NCBI GenBank assembly: GCA_023442945.1
Contig: JAEZWW010000008.1
Span: 75,298-139,297, forward strand
From: Pseudomonadota bacterium
GTDB taxonomy: Bacteria > Pseudomonadota > Gammaproteobacteria > Burkholderiales > Burkholderiaceae_C
Length of the DNA: 64,000 nucleotides
Direction: 5' to 3'
The notes under the pieces are model-generated. The model did no database searches and was not told the DNA's origin. It was given only the letters and a program-made list of their open reading frames with translations. The stretch's first letter is position 1. Each line of letters begins with the position of its first letter. The position numbers and the translations under genes were made by a program. Of the stretch, positions 43,480 through 57,188 are shown piece by piece.

Positions 43480-44955
43480 TCAGCGCGGCAGATCGCTGGC
43501 GCCCATCAGGAACTCATCGACAGCGCGCGCTGCCTGGCGGCCTTCGCGGATCGCCCAGACGACCAGCGACTGGCCGCGGCGCATGTCACCGGCGGCGAAC
43601 ACCTTGGCGGCGCTGGTGGCGTAGCTCTTGTCGCCGTCCGTGGTCGCCTTGGCGTTGCCGCGCACGTCTTTTTCGATGCCGAACGCGTCCAGCACCGAAG
43701 CCAGTGGGTTGGTGAAGCCCATGGCCAACAGCACCAGGTCGGCCGGCCAGTCTTTCTCGGTCCCCTTGACCTCGGTCAGCTTGCCGTCTTTGAACTCCAC
43801 CTGCACGGTGGTCAGCGACTTGAGCTTGCCTTTTTCGCCCTTGAACTCCTTGGTCGAGATGGCGAACTCGCGCGCGGCACCCTCCTCGTGGCTGGAGCTG
43901 GTGCGCAGCTTGATCGGCCAGTACGGCCAGACCAGGGGCTTGTTTTCCTGCTCCGGCGGCATGGGCATGACCTCGAACTGGGTCACGCTCTTGGCACCGT
44001 GGCGGTTGCTGGTGCCTACGCAGTCGCTGCCAGTGTCGCCGCCACCGATCACGATCACGTGCTTGCCTTTGGCAGAAATGGCTTCCTTGACCTTGTCGCC
44101 CGCGTTGGCGCGGTTCTGCTGGGGCAGCAGTTCCATCGCGAAATGCACGCCGGCCAGGTCACGCCCCGGCACGGGCAGGTCGCGCGACTGCTCGGCGCCG
44201 CCCGTCAGCAGCACGGCGTCGTAGTCCTGCTGCAGTTGCTCGGCCGACACGGTTTCACGCGCCAGGTTGGTGACCTTGCTGCCCGGGCCGTCTTCCGGCA
44301 TGGCGCCCACCAGTACGCTGGTGCGGAAAGTCACGCCTTCGGCTTCCATCTGGGCCACGCGGCGGTCGATGTGCTGTTTTTCCAGCTTGAAGTCGGGAAT
44401 ACCGTAGCGCAGCAGACCGCCCACCCGGTCGTTCTTCTCGAACACCGTCACGGCGTGGCCGGCGCGCGCCAGCTGCTGCGCTGCGGCCAAACCCGCCGGG
44501 CCCGCGCCGACCACGGCGACGCGCTTGCCGGTTTTGCGCTTGGCGGGGCGCGGCACCACCCAGCCCTCTTCCCAGGCGCGGTCGATGATGGCGTGCTCGA
44601 TCGACTTGATGCCGACCGGGTCGTTGTTGATGTTCAACACGCAAGCCGCTTCACACGGTGCCGGGCAGATGCGGCCGGTGAACTCGGGGAAGTTGTTGGT
44701 GCTGTCCAGCACGGCGAACGCGTTCTTCCAGTCGCCGCGGTAGACCAGGTCGTTGAAGTCGGGAATGACGTTGTTGACCGGGCAGCCGCTGTTACAGAAC
44801 GGCGTGCCGCAGTCCATGCAGCGCGCGCCCTGTTGCTTGGCCTGGCTGGTGTTCAGCCCGATGACGAATTCGCGGTAGTGGCCCACGCGCTCGGCGACGG
44901 GCGTGTAGCCCTCGTCGACGCGGTCGAATTCCATGAAGCCGGTGACTTTACCCAT
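43480..44955 (-). CDS. gltD: Glutamate synthase, small (NADPH) subunit
   Basis: Passes electrons from NADPH to the large subunit of GOGAT. Start at MGKVTGFMEFD gives 491 aa. Cysteine clusters CMDCGTPFCNSGCPV and CPAPCEAAC at the N-terminus bind 4Fe-4S centres. VVGAGPAGLAAAQQLARAGH binds FAD, and IGGGDTGSDCVG binds NADPH. It is separated from gltB by an OsmC gene. Confidence 0.96.
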   Translation of the reverse strand: MGKVTGFMEFDRVDEGYTPVAERVGHYREFVIGLNTSQAKQQGARCMDCGTPFCNSGCPVNNVIPDFNDLVYRGDWKNAFAVLDSTNNFPEFTGRICPAPCEAACVLNINNDPVGIKSIEHAIIDRAWEEGWVVPRPAKRKTGKRVAVVGAGPAGLAAAQQLARAGHAVTVFEKNDRVGGLLRYGIPDFKLEKQHIDRRVAQMEAEGVTFRTSVLVGAMPEDGPGSKVTNLARETVSAEQLQQDYDAVLLTGGAEQSRDLPVPGRDLAGVHFAMELLPQQNRANAGDKVKEAISAKGKHVIVIGGGDTGSDCVGTSNRHGAKSVTQFEVMPMPPEQENKPLVWPYWPIKLRTSSSHEEGAAREFAISTKEFKGEKGKLKSLTTVQVEFKDGKLTEVKGTEKDWPADLVLLAMGFTNPLASVLDAFGIEKDVRGNAKATTDGDKSYATSAAKVFAAGDMRRGQSLVVWAIREGRQAARAVDEFLMGASDLPR

Positions 44956-44972
44956 GATGCGCTTCTTCTCTA

Positions 44973-45467
44973 CTAACGGGTTGATGTGTTTACTTGGTGC
45001 GTCGGCAGCTGCGGCTCGCAACGAACCTCGGACTTGACCGAGTTGGCGATGAAGCACTCATCGTGCGCCTCGTGGTGCATGTCGAGCACCTCCTGCCACG
45101 CCGGTTGCAGCTCGCCGCCAAACTCCACGGCGGGCCGCAAGGTCACGCTGGTCATCGCCATACGTCGTTCGGCGTTACGGGCCATGACGCCCTCGGCCGC
45201 ATCGGCGTAGCGGTCCACGCAGAACCCACGCTTGGCCGCGATCGACAGAAACCACAGCATGTGGCAGCTGGCCAACGAGGCGACGAACGCCTCTTCCGGG
45301 TCCACTGCCGCTGCGTCCGACATGGGCAGCGGCACCACGTGCGGCGACGATGAAGCCGGCACCTCCACACCGCCATCAAAACGCAAAGTGTGGCGCCGGC
45401 TGTAGCGGTTGGACAGAAAATCCTGACCCTCACGCAACCACAGCAATTCAGCGGTATAGGTGGCCAT
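44973..45467 (-). CDS. OsmC family protein
   Basis: 164 aa. The two conserved cysteines of OsmC/Ohr peroxidases appear in ASCHMLWFL and HDECFIANSVKSEV. VDPEEAFVASLASCHM is the typical N-terminal half. It probably reduces organic hydroperoxides. The gene lies between gltB and gltD, within 20 bp of both, so it is likely co-transcribed. Confidence 0.92.
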   Translation of the reverse strand: MATYTAELLWLREGQDFLSNRYSRRHTLRFDGGVEVPASSSPHVVPLPMSDAAAVDPEEAFVASLASCHMLWFLSIAAKRGFCVDRYADAAEGVMARNAERRMAMTSVTLRPAVEFGGELQPAWQEVLDMHHEAHDECFIANSVKSEVRCEPQLPTHQVNTSTR

Positions 45468-45475
45468 GCGCTGCC

Positions 45476-50257
<4,782 letters not shown>

Positions 50258-50394
50258 CGCGCGCTCCAATCCATCGTCAAACATCAGTGGGAGGCCGAGA
50301 ATAGTGCAGCGCAGCAATCTTGCCAAGCACTATTAATTGGGGTCAGATTCCAATTAACACCGCCATTGATTTCTTCTCAATTTAATTGGGGACA

Positions 50395-50456
50395 TATTAA
50401 ATTGATAGCTGACTGCGCTGATGGTTGTAAGGCCAGGAAATGGATTTCAATCTTGA
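50395..50456 (+). repeat. dispersed repeat R17
   Basis: Head AAATTGATAGCTG, then ACTGCGCTGATGG, TGTAAGGCCAG and tail GGATTTCAATCTTGAAC. It sits inside the RAYT element and overlaps the last codons of the transposase gene. Confidence 0.8.
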
Positions 50457-51151
50457 ACAGGGTCTTGCAGCTTCGGTGGGCGCCCTGCCTTGCCCTTGGA
50501 CACCCTTCGGCTGGTCTGCGTCGCCAGTGTGTCCAGAAAGGCTTCCCCACCCAGCGCCCAGCCGCTGTGCACGGCCCGCGCCAGGTCGCCATGGCCACCG
50601 GCTTGCTGGCGCGTGCTGACCAGTTCGCCATAGGCCCGTTCGCGTGCAAACGGCGTGTCACCCATCGCCCAGTACAGCGCGTGCGGCGTGACCAGCGGGT
50701 CGTTGCGCTGACCAACGTGGTGCGCGTGGCTGGACCAGGCGAAGTCCGCCGGCGCCGCCACCATGCCGGCGCGCACGGGGTTGAGCTCGATGTACGCCAT
50801 GCAGGCCAGCAGGTAGCGCTCGGCCTCGATCACCGTGCTGCGGTAGCGCCCTTCCCACAGCGTGCCGCTGCGGCCGTGCCGGGCGTTGAAGTAGCGCACA
50901 TAGCTGCGCCCCAGCGCCTGCATGAGCTTGGGCAGGCCGTCGGCGGTGTCGGGCGTCAGCAGCAGGTGGACGTGGTTGTCCATCAGCACGTAGGCGTGCA
51001 CGGCCACGCCCAGCTCGCGCGCCTGGGTGCGCAGGGTGTCCAGAAACTGGCGCCGGTCGGCATCGTCCAGAAAGATCGGCTGGCGGTTGTTGCCGCGCTG
51101 GATGACGTGGTGCGGGTAGCCAGCGGCGGTGAGTCGGGGTTGTCGAGCCAT
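50447..51151 (-). CDS. REP-associated tyrosine transposase (RAYT)
   Basis: 234 aa Y1/HUH transposase of the IS200/IS605 superfamily. The HUH motif is NHVHLLL (HVH at 60-62) and the likely nucleophile is Tyr84 or Tyr87 in GRSYVRYFN. HVIQRGNNRQPIFL, VLMDNHVHLLLTP and YIELNPVRAGMV are RAYT marks. The C-terminus is Lys/Pro-rich (SKGKAGRPPKLQ). RAYTs move or maintain REP-type palindromes in other bacteria. ATG at MARQPRLTA chosen; an upstream open stretch lies in the inverted repeat. Confidence 0.94.
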   Translation of the reverse strand: MARQPRLTAAGYPHHVIQRGNNRQPIFLDDADRRQFLDTLRTQARELGVAVHAYVLMDNHVHLLLTPDTADGLPKLMQALGRSYVRYFNARHGRSGTLWEGRYRSTVIEAERYLLACMAYIELNPVRAGMVAAPADFAWSSHAHHVGQRNDPLVTPHALYWAMGDTPFARERAYGELVSTRQQAGGHGDLARAVHSGWALGGEAFLDTLATQTSRRVSKGKAGRPPKLQDPVQD

Positions 51152-51187
51152 CCGGAAATTATGCTCTGACCCCAATTTCCTGCGGTG

Positions 51188-52222
51188 TCAGCGCCGCTGC
51201 GCGCGCAGCCACTGCTTGAAGTGGTCGGGGTCGTTCAGCCAGCGCTGTTCGCGCTGCAGTTCGCGGATGCTGTTGTTCAGCGTCGCCTGCTCCACCCGCA
51301 GGTGTTCGGCCAGGGTGGCGGGTTGGAGTTGGCCGTGCGGATTCAGGTGGTGGCGGCGCTTGAAGTCGGCTTGCAGCACGCGCAGGTCCTCTTGCAGCTG
51401 GGCCAGTTGCTGGGTCAGCAGCCGGATGTAGCCCACCAGCCGCGCTTCGGGCAGCTGATCGGCGTGGCGCGCGTCGAAGGCGGCGGCTTCTTGCTGCAGT
51501 TCCAGCAACTCGGCCAGGCGTTCGGCGGCATAGGCTTCGTTCACGCGCTGCATCAAAGCCGTCTTGCGCTGGCGCTCGGCGGGGTCGCTCTCGCGGTCGG
51601 GGTGCAGGGTGCTGACCAGCTGGCGGTACACGGCGCGCAGCGATTGGCTGGCCTCGACCGCCTCGGGCTGGCGCTGTTGGCGGCGCTTGCGCGCCTCGCG
51701 CCGGTGCTCGCCGCGCTGGCGCTCGCGCTCCGCAGCCGCCCGGGCCTCTTCGGCTTCGAGGCGCCGCAACACGGCATCGGGGTCGTCCTCGTCGACGGCA
51801 GGTGCTGCCACTTCGGTCGGATCGCCTGCGTCGGGCTCGTCAGCGTACTTCTGGCGCCAGGCCATCAGGCGGGCGCGCTGCGTGGCGTCGGTTTCGCCCA
51901 GCAGCAAGCCGCTGGCCATGTTGACGATCAGTTGGTGCAGGATGCTGGCGTCGGTGCGCCCCAGCCGCATGCCGCCCGTCGCCGCGTGGTCCAGCCGCTC
52001 CAGCAGCGCCACGTGCAAGGCGCGGTACTCGCTCAACAGCGGCAGCACGTCGCGCAGGTAGCGTTGCTCGTACGCATCCACGGCGGCCTGCCAGTCGGCC
52101 AGCAACTGCTTGTGCTGGGCGATGCGCTGCTGGAGCTTGTCGAGCGTGCTGCGCGCGCTGCCCAGGTCGGGCGAAGGGTCGGTGGTCGCGGGCAGCGATC
52201 GGCGCGCGGGTGAAGTGCTCAT
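51188..52222 (-). CDS. J-domain-like, coiled-coil protein of unknown function
   Basis: 344 aa. Start at MSTSPARRSL. Long charged helices with Glu/Arg/Gln-rich coiled coil (about residues 145-200: LRRLEAEEARAAAERERQ). Then a DnaJ-like segment LRAVYRQLVSTLHPDRESDPAERQRK with the HPD motif, and a final helical region rich in Leu/Gln (LTQQLAQLQEDLRVLQ). It may be a co-chaperone, or the J-like unit may be structural only. Its stop lies 11 bp from the RAYT element's right end. Confidence 0.7.
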   Translation of the reverse strand: MSTSPARRSLPATTDPSPDLGSARSTLDKLQQRIAQHKQLLADWQAAVDAYEQRYLRDVLPLLSEYRALHVALLERLDHAATGGMRLGRTDASILHQLIVNMASGLLLGETDATQRARLMAWRQKYADEPDAGDPTEVAAPAVDEDDPDAVLRRLEAEEARAAAERERQRGEHRREARKRRQQRQPEAVEASQSLRAVYRQLVSTLHPDRESDPAERQRKTALMQRVNEAYAAERLAELLELQQEAAAFDARHADQLPEARLVGYIRLLTQQLAQLQEDLRVLQADFKRRHHLNPHGQLQPATLAEHLRVEQATLNNSIRELQREQRWLNDPDHFKQWLRAQRR

Positions 52223-52323
52223 GCGGGCATTGTCGGGCGTTGGCGGGGCGGGCATCGTCGGCGCTTGGGGCCGGCGCACGCCATCTGGCGTGGGCACGGC
52301 ATTCGCATCTTTGCATGCCGCAT

Positions 52324-52388
52324 GCTATCTATTAAATAGCTGGCCTCGCAGATGCCACTAGGGCCAGAGCCCGATTTCATTCGAAAAC
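52324..52388 (+). repeat. dispersed repeat R18
   Basis: Head GCTATCTATTAAATAGCTG, then GCCTCGCAGATGC, ACTAGGGCCAG and tail CGATTTCATTCGAAAAC. A very complete copy between the J-domain-like gene and the LacI regulator gene. Confidence 0.9.
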
Positions 52389-52417
52389 GCGGAAGCTCGC
52401 GGCGCCTGCTGACGCCC

Positions 52418-53464
52418 TCAGACCCGCGCGCAGGTCGAACCGCGCACCACCAGTTCGGGGCGCAGCACGACGGTGGATACCGAATCGGCCGCGCCATCCA
52501 GCGCGCCGAACAGCAGCTCCGCCGCGCGCCAGCCGAATTCGCGGTGGGGCAGACGCACGGTGGTCAGCGGCGGGGTGATCAGGTCCACCATCGGCATGTC
52601 GTTGTGGCCGGTGACCGAGAGGTCTTGCGGCACGCGCAGGCCGGCTGCGCGCAGGGCGTCGTAGGCGCCCAGTGCGATCAGGTCGTTGGCGCAGACCAGG
52701 GCGTCGGCGCGCGTATCGGCCGGGGCGTCGCGCATCTGGGCCAACAGCCGTTCGCAGGCGCTGCGGCCGGCGTCGCGGGTGAAGTTCTCGCATTCGATCA
52801 GCGCGGCTGGCGTCAGGTCGTGATCGCGCAGCGCCTGCTCCAGGCCCTGGCGGCGCGCCACGCCGGTGGGCACATGCTGCGGGCCGGCCAGGTGGGCGAT
52901 GCGGCGGTGGCCTTCGCGCAGCAGGTGTTCGACCACCAGCTTCATGGCCAAGCGATCGTCACCGACCACCGCGGGCAGGCGGCCGGTGTCGTCCGGCCGG
53001 TTGACCAGCACGGCCTGCACGCCGCTTTGCGCCAGGTAGGCCACCAGCGGGTCGTCGTGCACGGCGTTGGCGATGACGATGCCGTCCACGCGCTGGGCCA
53101 ACATGCGTTCGGCCACAGCCTGGCCCAGTTGGGCATCCGCGGCATGCGCCACCAGCACGAAGTAGCCGCGCGCCGCCGCACTGGCCTCGATGCCTTCCAG
53201 CATGGGCGGGAACACGGCGTTGGTCATGTCGGGCACCAGCACGCCAATGGTGTGGGTGCGCCCGGTGCGCAGCGACGACGCCGCGCGGTTGGGCCGGTAG
53301 CCCAGCTTGCGCGCGGCGGCCTCCACCGTGCGCAGCACCTCTTCGCTGATCAGCTTGCGTTTGACCGGGTCCAGCGCCCGCGAAACGGTGGACACGTGCA
53401 CGCCCGCGGCCTGCGCGACGTCGCGGATCGTCACGGCACTGGCAGGGGGAGCGGCGGGCCTCAT
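52418..53464 (-). CDS. LacI family transcriptional regulator
   Basis: 348 aa. The N-terminal HTH (VTIRDVAQAAGVHVSTVSRAL) and hinge helix are followed by a periplasmic-binding-protein-like effector domain. It is divergent from the dioxygenase operon and probably its repressor. A TGCAAACGATTGTA site lies at its own start and a perfect TGCAAACGTTTGCA palindrome in front of the operon, so autoregulation is likely. Effector unknown. Confidence 0.95.
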   Translation of the reverse strand: MRPAAPPASAVTIRDVAQAAGVHVSTVSRALDPVKRKLISEEVLRTVEAAARKLGYRPNRAASSLRTGRTHTIGVLVPDMTNAVFPPMLEGIEASAAARGYFVLVAHAADAQLGQAVAERMLAQRVDGIVIANAVHDDPLVAYLAQSGVQAVLVNRPDDTGRLPAVVGDDRLAMKLVVEHLLREGHRRIAHLAGPQHVPTGVARRQGLEQALRDHDLTPAALIECENFTRDAGRSACERLLAQMRDAPADTRADALVCANDLIALGAYDALRAAGLRVPQDLSVTGHNDMPMVDLITPPLTTVRLPHREFGWRAAELLFGALDGAADSVSTVVLRPELVVRGSTCARV

Positions 53465-53478
53465 TGCAAACGATTGTA
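53465..53478. promoter_or_regulatory. Candidate LacI-type operator at the regulator start
   Basis: TGCAAACGATTGTA, 12 of 14 identical to the operator at 53566, directly upstream of the regulator's start codon. Suggests autorepression. Confidence 0.55.
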
Positions 53479-53565
53479 CGGCGATAGCGAACGATTCAGT
53501 CGGTATTCAAACTGATAAACCAGGGTAATCCCTGATTCTTCACACGAGGTCTTGCGCAAATGATA

Positions 53566-53579
53566 TGCAAACGTTTGCA
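53566..53579. promoter_or_regulatory. Candidate LacI-type operator of the catabolic operon
   Basis: Perfect 14-bp palindrome TGCAAACGTTTGCA ending against the ribosome site AAGGAG of the dioxygenase gene. LacI-family sites typically have this central CG symmetry. Binding here would block transcription or translation of the operon. Confidence 0.75.
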
Positions 53580-53587
53580 AGGAGCCA

Positions 53588-54460
53588 ATGATGAATGTCG
53601 TGACCGATGCCGCCTCCGTCCTGCCACTGGTTCTGCGGGCCATGCAAGGAGGTGCCGATGCCCGCCTGTCTGAGCTGATGAGCGCGCTGACACGCCACCT
53701 GCATGCCTTTGTGCAGGAGACCAAGCTGTCTGAAGAAGAGTTCGAACGCGCGCTGGACTTCATCGTCGCGGTCGGTCACGCCACCGGTGAAAAGAAGAAC
53801 GAAGCCGTGCTGCTGGCCGACATCCTGGGCGTGTCCACGGTGGTGGCGGTGCAGAACAACCTGGACCCGGAAGGCGGCGAATCGCACGCGGCGCTGCTTG
53901 GCCCCTTCTGGCGCGCCAATGCGCCCGAGTGCAACTGCGGCGACAGCATCGCCCGCTCCGGCACGCCCGGTGTGCCGCTGACGGTGTCGGGCGTGGTGCG
54001 CGATGCCCAGGGCCAGCCCATCGCCGGCGCCCAGGTCGATGTGTGGCAGGCCTCCCCGGTCGGCCTGTACGAGAACCAGGACCCGACGCAGGAAAACATG
54101 AACCTGCGCGGCCGCTTCTTCACCGATGCGCAGGGCCAGTACCACTTCAAGAGCGTGCGCCCAGCCGGTTACCCGGTGCCCACCGACGGCCCGTGCGGCG
54201 TGCTGCTGCACGCGCAAAACCGCCACCCGAACCGCCCCGCCCACCTGCACTTCATGGTCAGCAAACCGGACCACAAGGTGCTGGTCTCGCAGGTCTATGC
54301 CGATGACGACGAGCTGCTGGAAACCGACCCCACTTTTGGCGTGACGCGCCACCTGCTGGGCCGCTTCGAGACCGCGGCCGATGGCAGCAGCGCCACGCTG
54401 GCCTACGACTTCCAACTGGAGCCGGGGGAGATGAAGTTTCCCCGGCCGCCGATTCCCTGA
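53588..54460 (+). CDS. Intradiol ring-cleavage dioxygenase
   Basis: 290 aa non-haem Fe(III) dioxygenase that opens catechol-type rings between the hydroxyls. The N-terminal helical domain and the catalytic beta core match the catechol or hydroxyquinol 1,2-dioxygenase group. Ligands: Tyr161 (GLYENQ), Tyr195 (GYPVP), His219 and His221 in RPAHLH. First gene of the operon, behind a LacI operator. ATG at 53588 or 53591 both possible; the second has the better spacing to AAGGAG. Exact substrate unknown. Confidence 0.92.
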   Translation: MMNVVTDAASVLPLVLRAMQGGADARLSELMSALTRHLHAFVQETKLSEEEFERALDFIVAVGHATGEKKNEAVLLADILGVSTVVAVQNNLDPEGGESHAALLGPFWRANAPECNCGDSIARSGTPGVPLTVSGVVRDAQGQPIAGAQVDVWQASPVGLYENQDPTQENMNLRGRFFTDAQGQYHFKSVRPAGYPVPTDGPCGVLLHAQNRHPNRPAHLHFMVSKPDHKVLVSQVYADDDELLETDPTFGVTRHLLGRFETAADGSSATLAYDFQLEPGEMKFPRPPIP

Positions 54461-54516
54461 GCGCTCTGAATCGGGGGCAAGGCTCTGCTGATCACTGAAT
54501 TCACCAAGGAGATTCC

Positions 54517-55272
54517 ATGACTTTTCAACCCCAATCCCGGCTGGACGGCAAAGTGGCCGTCATTGCCGGGGGATTTGGCGCCATCGGCTGGGCCACGGCC
54601 GAGCGGTTGGCGGCGCTGGGCGCGCGCTGCGTGCTGCTGCACCGCCCCGGCTCCGGCAGCGCGGACCGCATACAGGCGCTGGCGGGCCAGGGCCACCAGG
54701 CGCTGGCAGCCGATCTGCTGGATGGCGCGAGCCTGAAGGCCGCGGCGACGCAGGTGCGTGAATCGATGGGCCGCTGCGACATCCTGGTCAACAGCGGCGG
54801 TTTCACCCAGCCAGTGCCCGCCTCCGATCTGGAGGCGCTGACCGATGAGCTGATCGACGAGCTGATGCGCGCCAACTTCCGCGCCGTGATCTCCACCATC
54901 CGCGCCTTCCTGCCGTTGCTCAAGGCATCGGGCGATGGGCTGATCGCCAACATCTCCTCCATCTCCGGCTTCACCGGCGCGGGCAGCAACCTGGCCTACG
55001 TGGCCGCCAAGGCCGGCGTGGACGTGGTGGGCGACGCGCTCGCCAAGGCCCTCGCGCCGCAGGTGCGCGTGGTGTCGGTGTCGCCGGGTGCGGTGCAGTC
55101 GGGCTTTGTGCCCGGTCGCGGCGACGCCTTTGCCGAGCAGATGGCGCGCACCACGCCTTTGGGCCGCATCGGCACACCGGACGACGTGGCCGCCACGGTT
55201 GAAGCCCTGGCGACCACGCTGCGCTTCGTGACCGGTACCCGAATCGTGGTCGACGGTGGGAGGCACCTCTGA
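54517..55272 (+). CDS. Short-chain dehydrogenase/reductase
   Basis: 251 aa Rossmann-fold oxidoreductase. The nucleotide motif GGFGAIGWA near residue 18, NSGGF where many SDRs have NNAG, and the catalytic Ser and YVAAK (Tyr, Lys) are present. C-terminal GTRIVVDGG. NAD(P)-dependent, substrate not known; it overlaps the next gene by 1 bp (TGATG). Confidence 0.93.
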   Translation: MTFQPQSRLDGKVAVIAGGFGAIGWATAERLAALGARCVLLHRPGSGSADRIQALAGQGHQALAADLLDGASLKAAATQVRESMGRCDILVNSGGFTQPVPASDLEALTDELIDELMRANFRAVISTIRAFLPLLKASGDGLIANISSISGFTGAGSNLAYVAAKAGVDVVGDALAKALAPQVRVVSVSPGAVQSGFVPGRGDAFAEQMARTTPLGRIGTPDDVAATVEALATTLRFVTGTRIVVDGGRHL

Positions 55273-56159
55273 TGAACACACGCACCCTGATCACCTGCGC
55301 GGTGACCGGCAACCTGGTCAAGCCCGAGCAGACCCCGCACTTGCCGATCACGCCGGAGCAGATCGCCAACGAATGTCTGGCCGCAGCCGAGGCCGGTGCC
55401 GGCCAGGTGCACATCCATGTGCGCAACCCGGCCGACGGCAAGCCGTCGATGGAAGTCGACCTGTACCGCGACGTGGTGGACCGCATCCGCAAGCGCGACC
55501 GCGACGTGATCATCAACCTCACGACCGGGCCCGGTGGCCGCTACATCCCAAGCGCGGACGACCCCAAGGTCTACGCACCCGGCACCTCGCTGCTGCCGCC
55601 GGAAAAGCGGGTTGAGCACATCGCCAAGATCCGGCCCGATGTGTGTTCGCTCGATCTGAACACCATGAACTCCGGCCCCGACGTGGTCATCAACACGCCG
55701 GCCAATGTGCGGCGCATGGCCAAGGTGATTCGCGATGCGGGCGTGAAGCCCGAGCTGGAAGTCTTCGACTCCGGCGACATGCACCTGGCGCGCGACCTGA
55801 TGGCCGACGGCACGCTGGAAGGCCCAGGCATGTGGACCTTTGTGCTGGGCGTGAAGTACGGCTTTGGCGCTGCGCCAGAGACCGTCAACTACGCCAGGAG
55901 CCTGCTGCCGCCCGGCGCCATCTGGACCGCCTTCGGCATTGGCCGCATGGAATTCCCCACCGTCGCGCAAGCCTGGCTGCTGGGTGGCCATGTGCGTGTG
56001 GGCATGGAAGACAACATCTATCTGAGCAAGGGCGAGCTGGCGACCAGCAACGCTCAACTGGTCACCAAGGCCCGTCGCATCGTCGAGGACCTGGGCGGCG
56101 AAATCGCCAATGCGCGTGAGGCGCGCGGCATGTTGGGCCTGGTGGCCGGAGGCAAATGA
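55272..56159 (+). CDS. BKACE family beta-keto acid cleavage enzyme (DUF849)
   Basis: 295 aa. Zn-dependent enzymes of this family condense a beta-keto acid with acetyl-CoA and split it to acetoacetate and a CoA ester. The metal motif VHIHV (His47, His49) and the acidic GMEDNIY (Glu246) fit the DUF849 fold. The known example is the 3-keto-5-aminohexanoate cleavage enzyme; other members take different beta-keto acids. Its gene overlaps that of the MDR oxidoreductase by 4 bp. Confidence 0.93.
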   Translation: MNTRTLITCAVTGNLVKPEQTPHLPITPEQIANECLAAAEAGAGQVHIHVRNPADGKPSMEVDLYRDVVDRIRKRDRDVIINLTTGPGGRYIPSADDPKVYAPGTSLLPPEKRVEHIAKIRPDVCSLDLNTMNSGPDVVINTPANVRRMAKVIRDAGVKPELEVFDSGDMHLARDLMADGTLEGPGMWTFVLGVKYGFGAAPETVNYARSLLPPGAIWTAFGIGRMEFPTVAQAWLLGGHVRVGMEDNIYLSKGELATSNAQLVTKARRIVEDLGGEIANAREARGMLGLVAGGK

Positions 56160-57169
56160 TGAACGCACGTGTTTCCAATGAAGTCCTGAACGAACAGGGT
56201 CGTGCCGTGCGTGTGGCCGCTGCGGCAGCCAACATCGATGCGCTGCAACTCGACGTGGCGCCGCAGCCGCAGCCCATCGCGCCCGCGGGTTATGCCGTGG
56301 TGCGCGTGCAGGCCGCGGCCATCAACCCCAGCGACGTCAAGGCCAGCCTGGGCCTGATGCCGCAGGCCGTGTGGCCGCGCAGCCCGGGCCGCGACTTTGC
56401 GGGCACCGTGGTGGCCGGCCCCAGCGAGTGGGTGGGCCGCGAGATCTACGGTTCCGGCGGCGATGTCGGCATCACCCGCGACGGCTCGCATGCGCGCTGG
56501 CTGGTGCTGCCCGAAGCCGCCCTGCGCGAGCGCCCGCACAACATCAGCATGGACGAAGCGGGCGCGGTGGGCGTGCCCTTCGTCACCGCCTACGAGGGCT
56601 TTCGCCGCAGCGGCATGCCCTGCGAAGGCCAGACCGTGCTGGTGCTGGGCGCCAACGGCAAGGTCGGCCAGGCGGCGGTGCAGATCGCGGCCATGGGCGG
56701 TGCCAAGGTCATCGCGGTGCAGCGCCGTGAAGGCCCGTTCGAAGGTTTCGCCTGCGCGCCGGTTGAGGTGATCGATGCCCGCACCGAGGATGTGGCGGCC
56801 CGTGTGCGCGAACTGACGAACGGCCGCGGCGCCAACATCGTCTACAACACCGTGGGCAGCGTCTATTTCGAGGCCGCCAACAAGTCGATGGCCAAGGGCG
56901 GCACGCAAATCTTCATCGCCACCAACGACCGCGCGATCCCCTTCGACATCTTCTCCTTCTACCGCGGCATGCACACCTACGTGGGCATCGACTCGCTGGC
57001 GATGGACTGCGTGGCCGCCTCGGCCCAGCTGGATGCGATGCGCGACGGCTTCGAACGCGGCCTGCTCAAGCCCTTCCCGGTGGCCCGCACATGGGCCCTG
57101 GACGACGCGCTGAGCGCATACCGCGCCGTGCTGTCGGGCAGCAACGACCGCATGGTGTTCAACCCCTGA
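56156..57169 (+). CDS. MDR family oxidoreductase (quinone-oxidoreductase-like)
   Basis: 337 aa medium-chain dehydrogenase/reductase without the structural zinc cysteines. The GroES-like half (AAAINPSDVKASLG; GRDFAGTVVAG) is followed by the NADPH-binding loop VLGANGKVGQAAVQIA. It probably reduces an enone or quinone. The catalytic Zn-binding cysteine site is not evident, so it is not a typical alcohol dehydrogenase. Confidence 0.88.
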   Translation: MMNARVSNEVLNEQGRAVRVAAAAANIDALQLDVAPQPQPIAPAGYAVVRVQAAAINPSDVKASLGLMPQAVWPRSPGRDFAGTVVAGPSEWVGREIYGSGGDVGITRDGSHARWLVLPEAALRERPHNISMDEAGAVGVPFVTAYEGFRRSGMPCEGQTVLVLGANGKVGQAAVQIAAMGGAKVIAVQRREGPFEGFACAPVEVIDARTEDVAARVRELTNGRGANIVYNTVGSVYFEAANKSMAKGGTQIFIATNDRAIPFDIFSFYRGMHTYVGIDSLAMDCVAASAQLDAMRDGFERGLLKPFPVARTWALDDALSAYRAVLSGSNDRMVFNP

Positions 57170-57188
57170 ACGGGCACCGAGAGCCACC

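Larger units (their letters stand above)
50335..51177 (-). mobile_element. RAYT-type transposon-like element
   Basis: A 13-bp perfect inverted repeat, AATTGGGGTCAGA (50335-50347) and TCTGACCCCAATT (51165-51177), frames the transposase gene. A further partial copy AATTGGGG is at 50384. Such ends are typical of RAYT loci in beta-proteobacteria. The element lies between gltB and the J-domain-like gene, with repeat R17 inside its left end. Confidence 0.75.
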
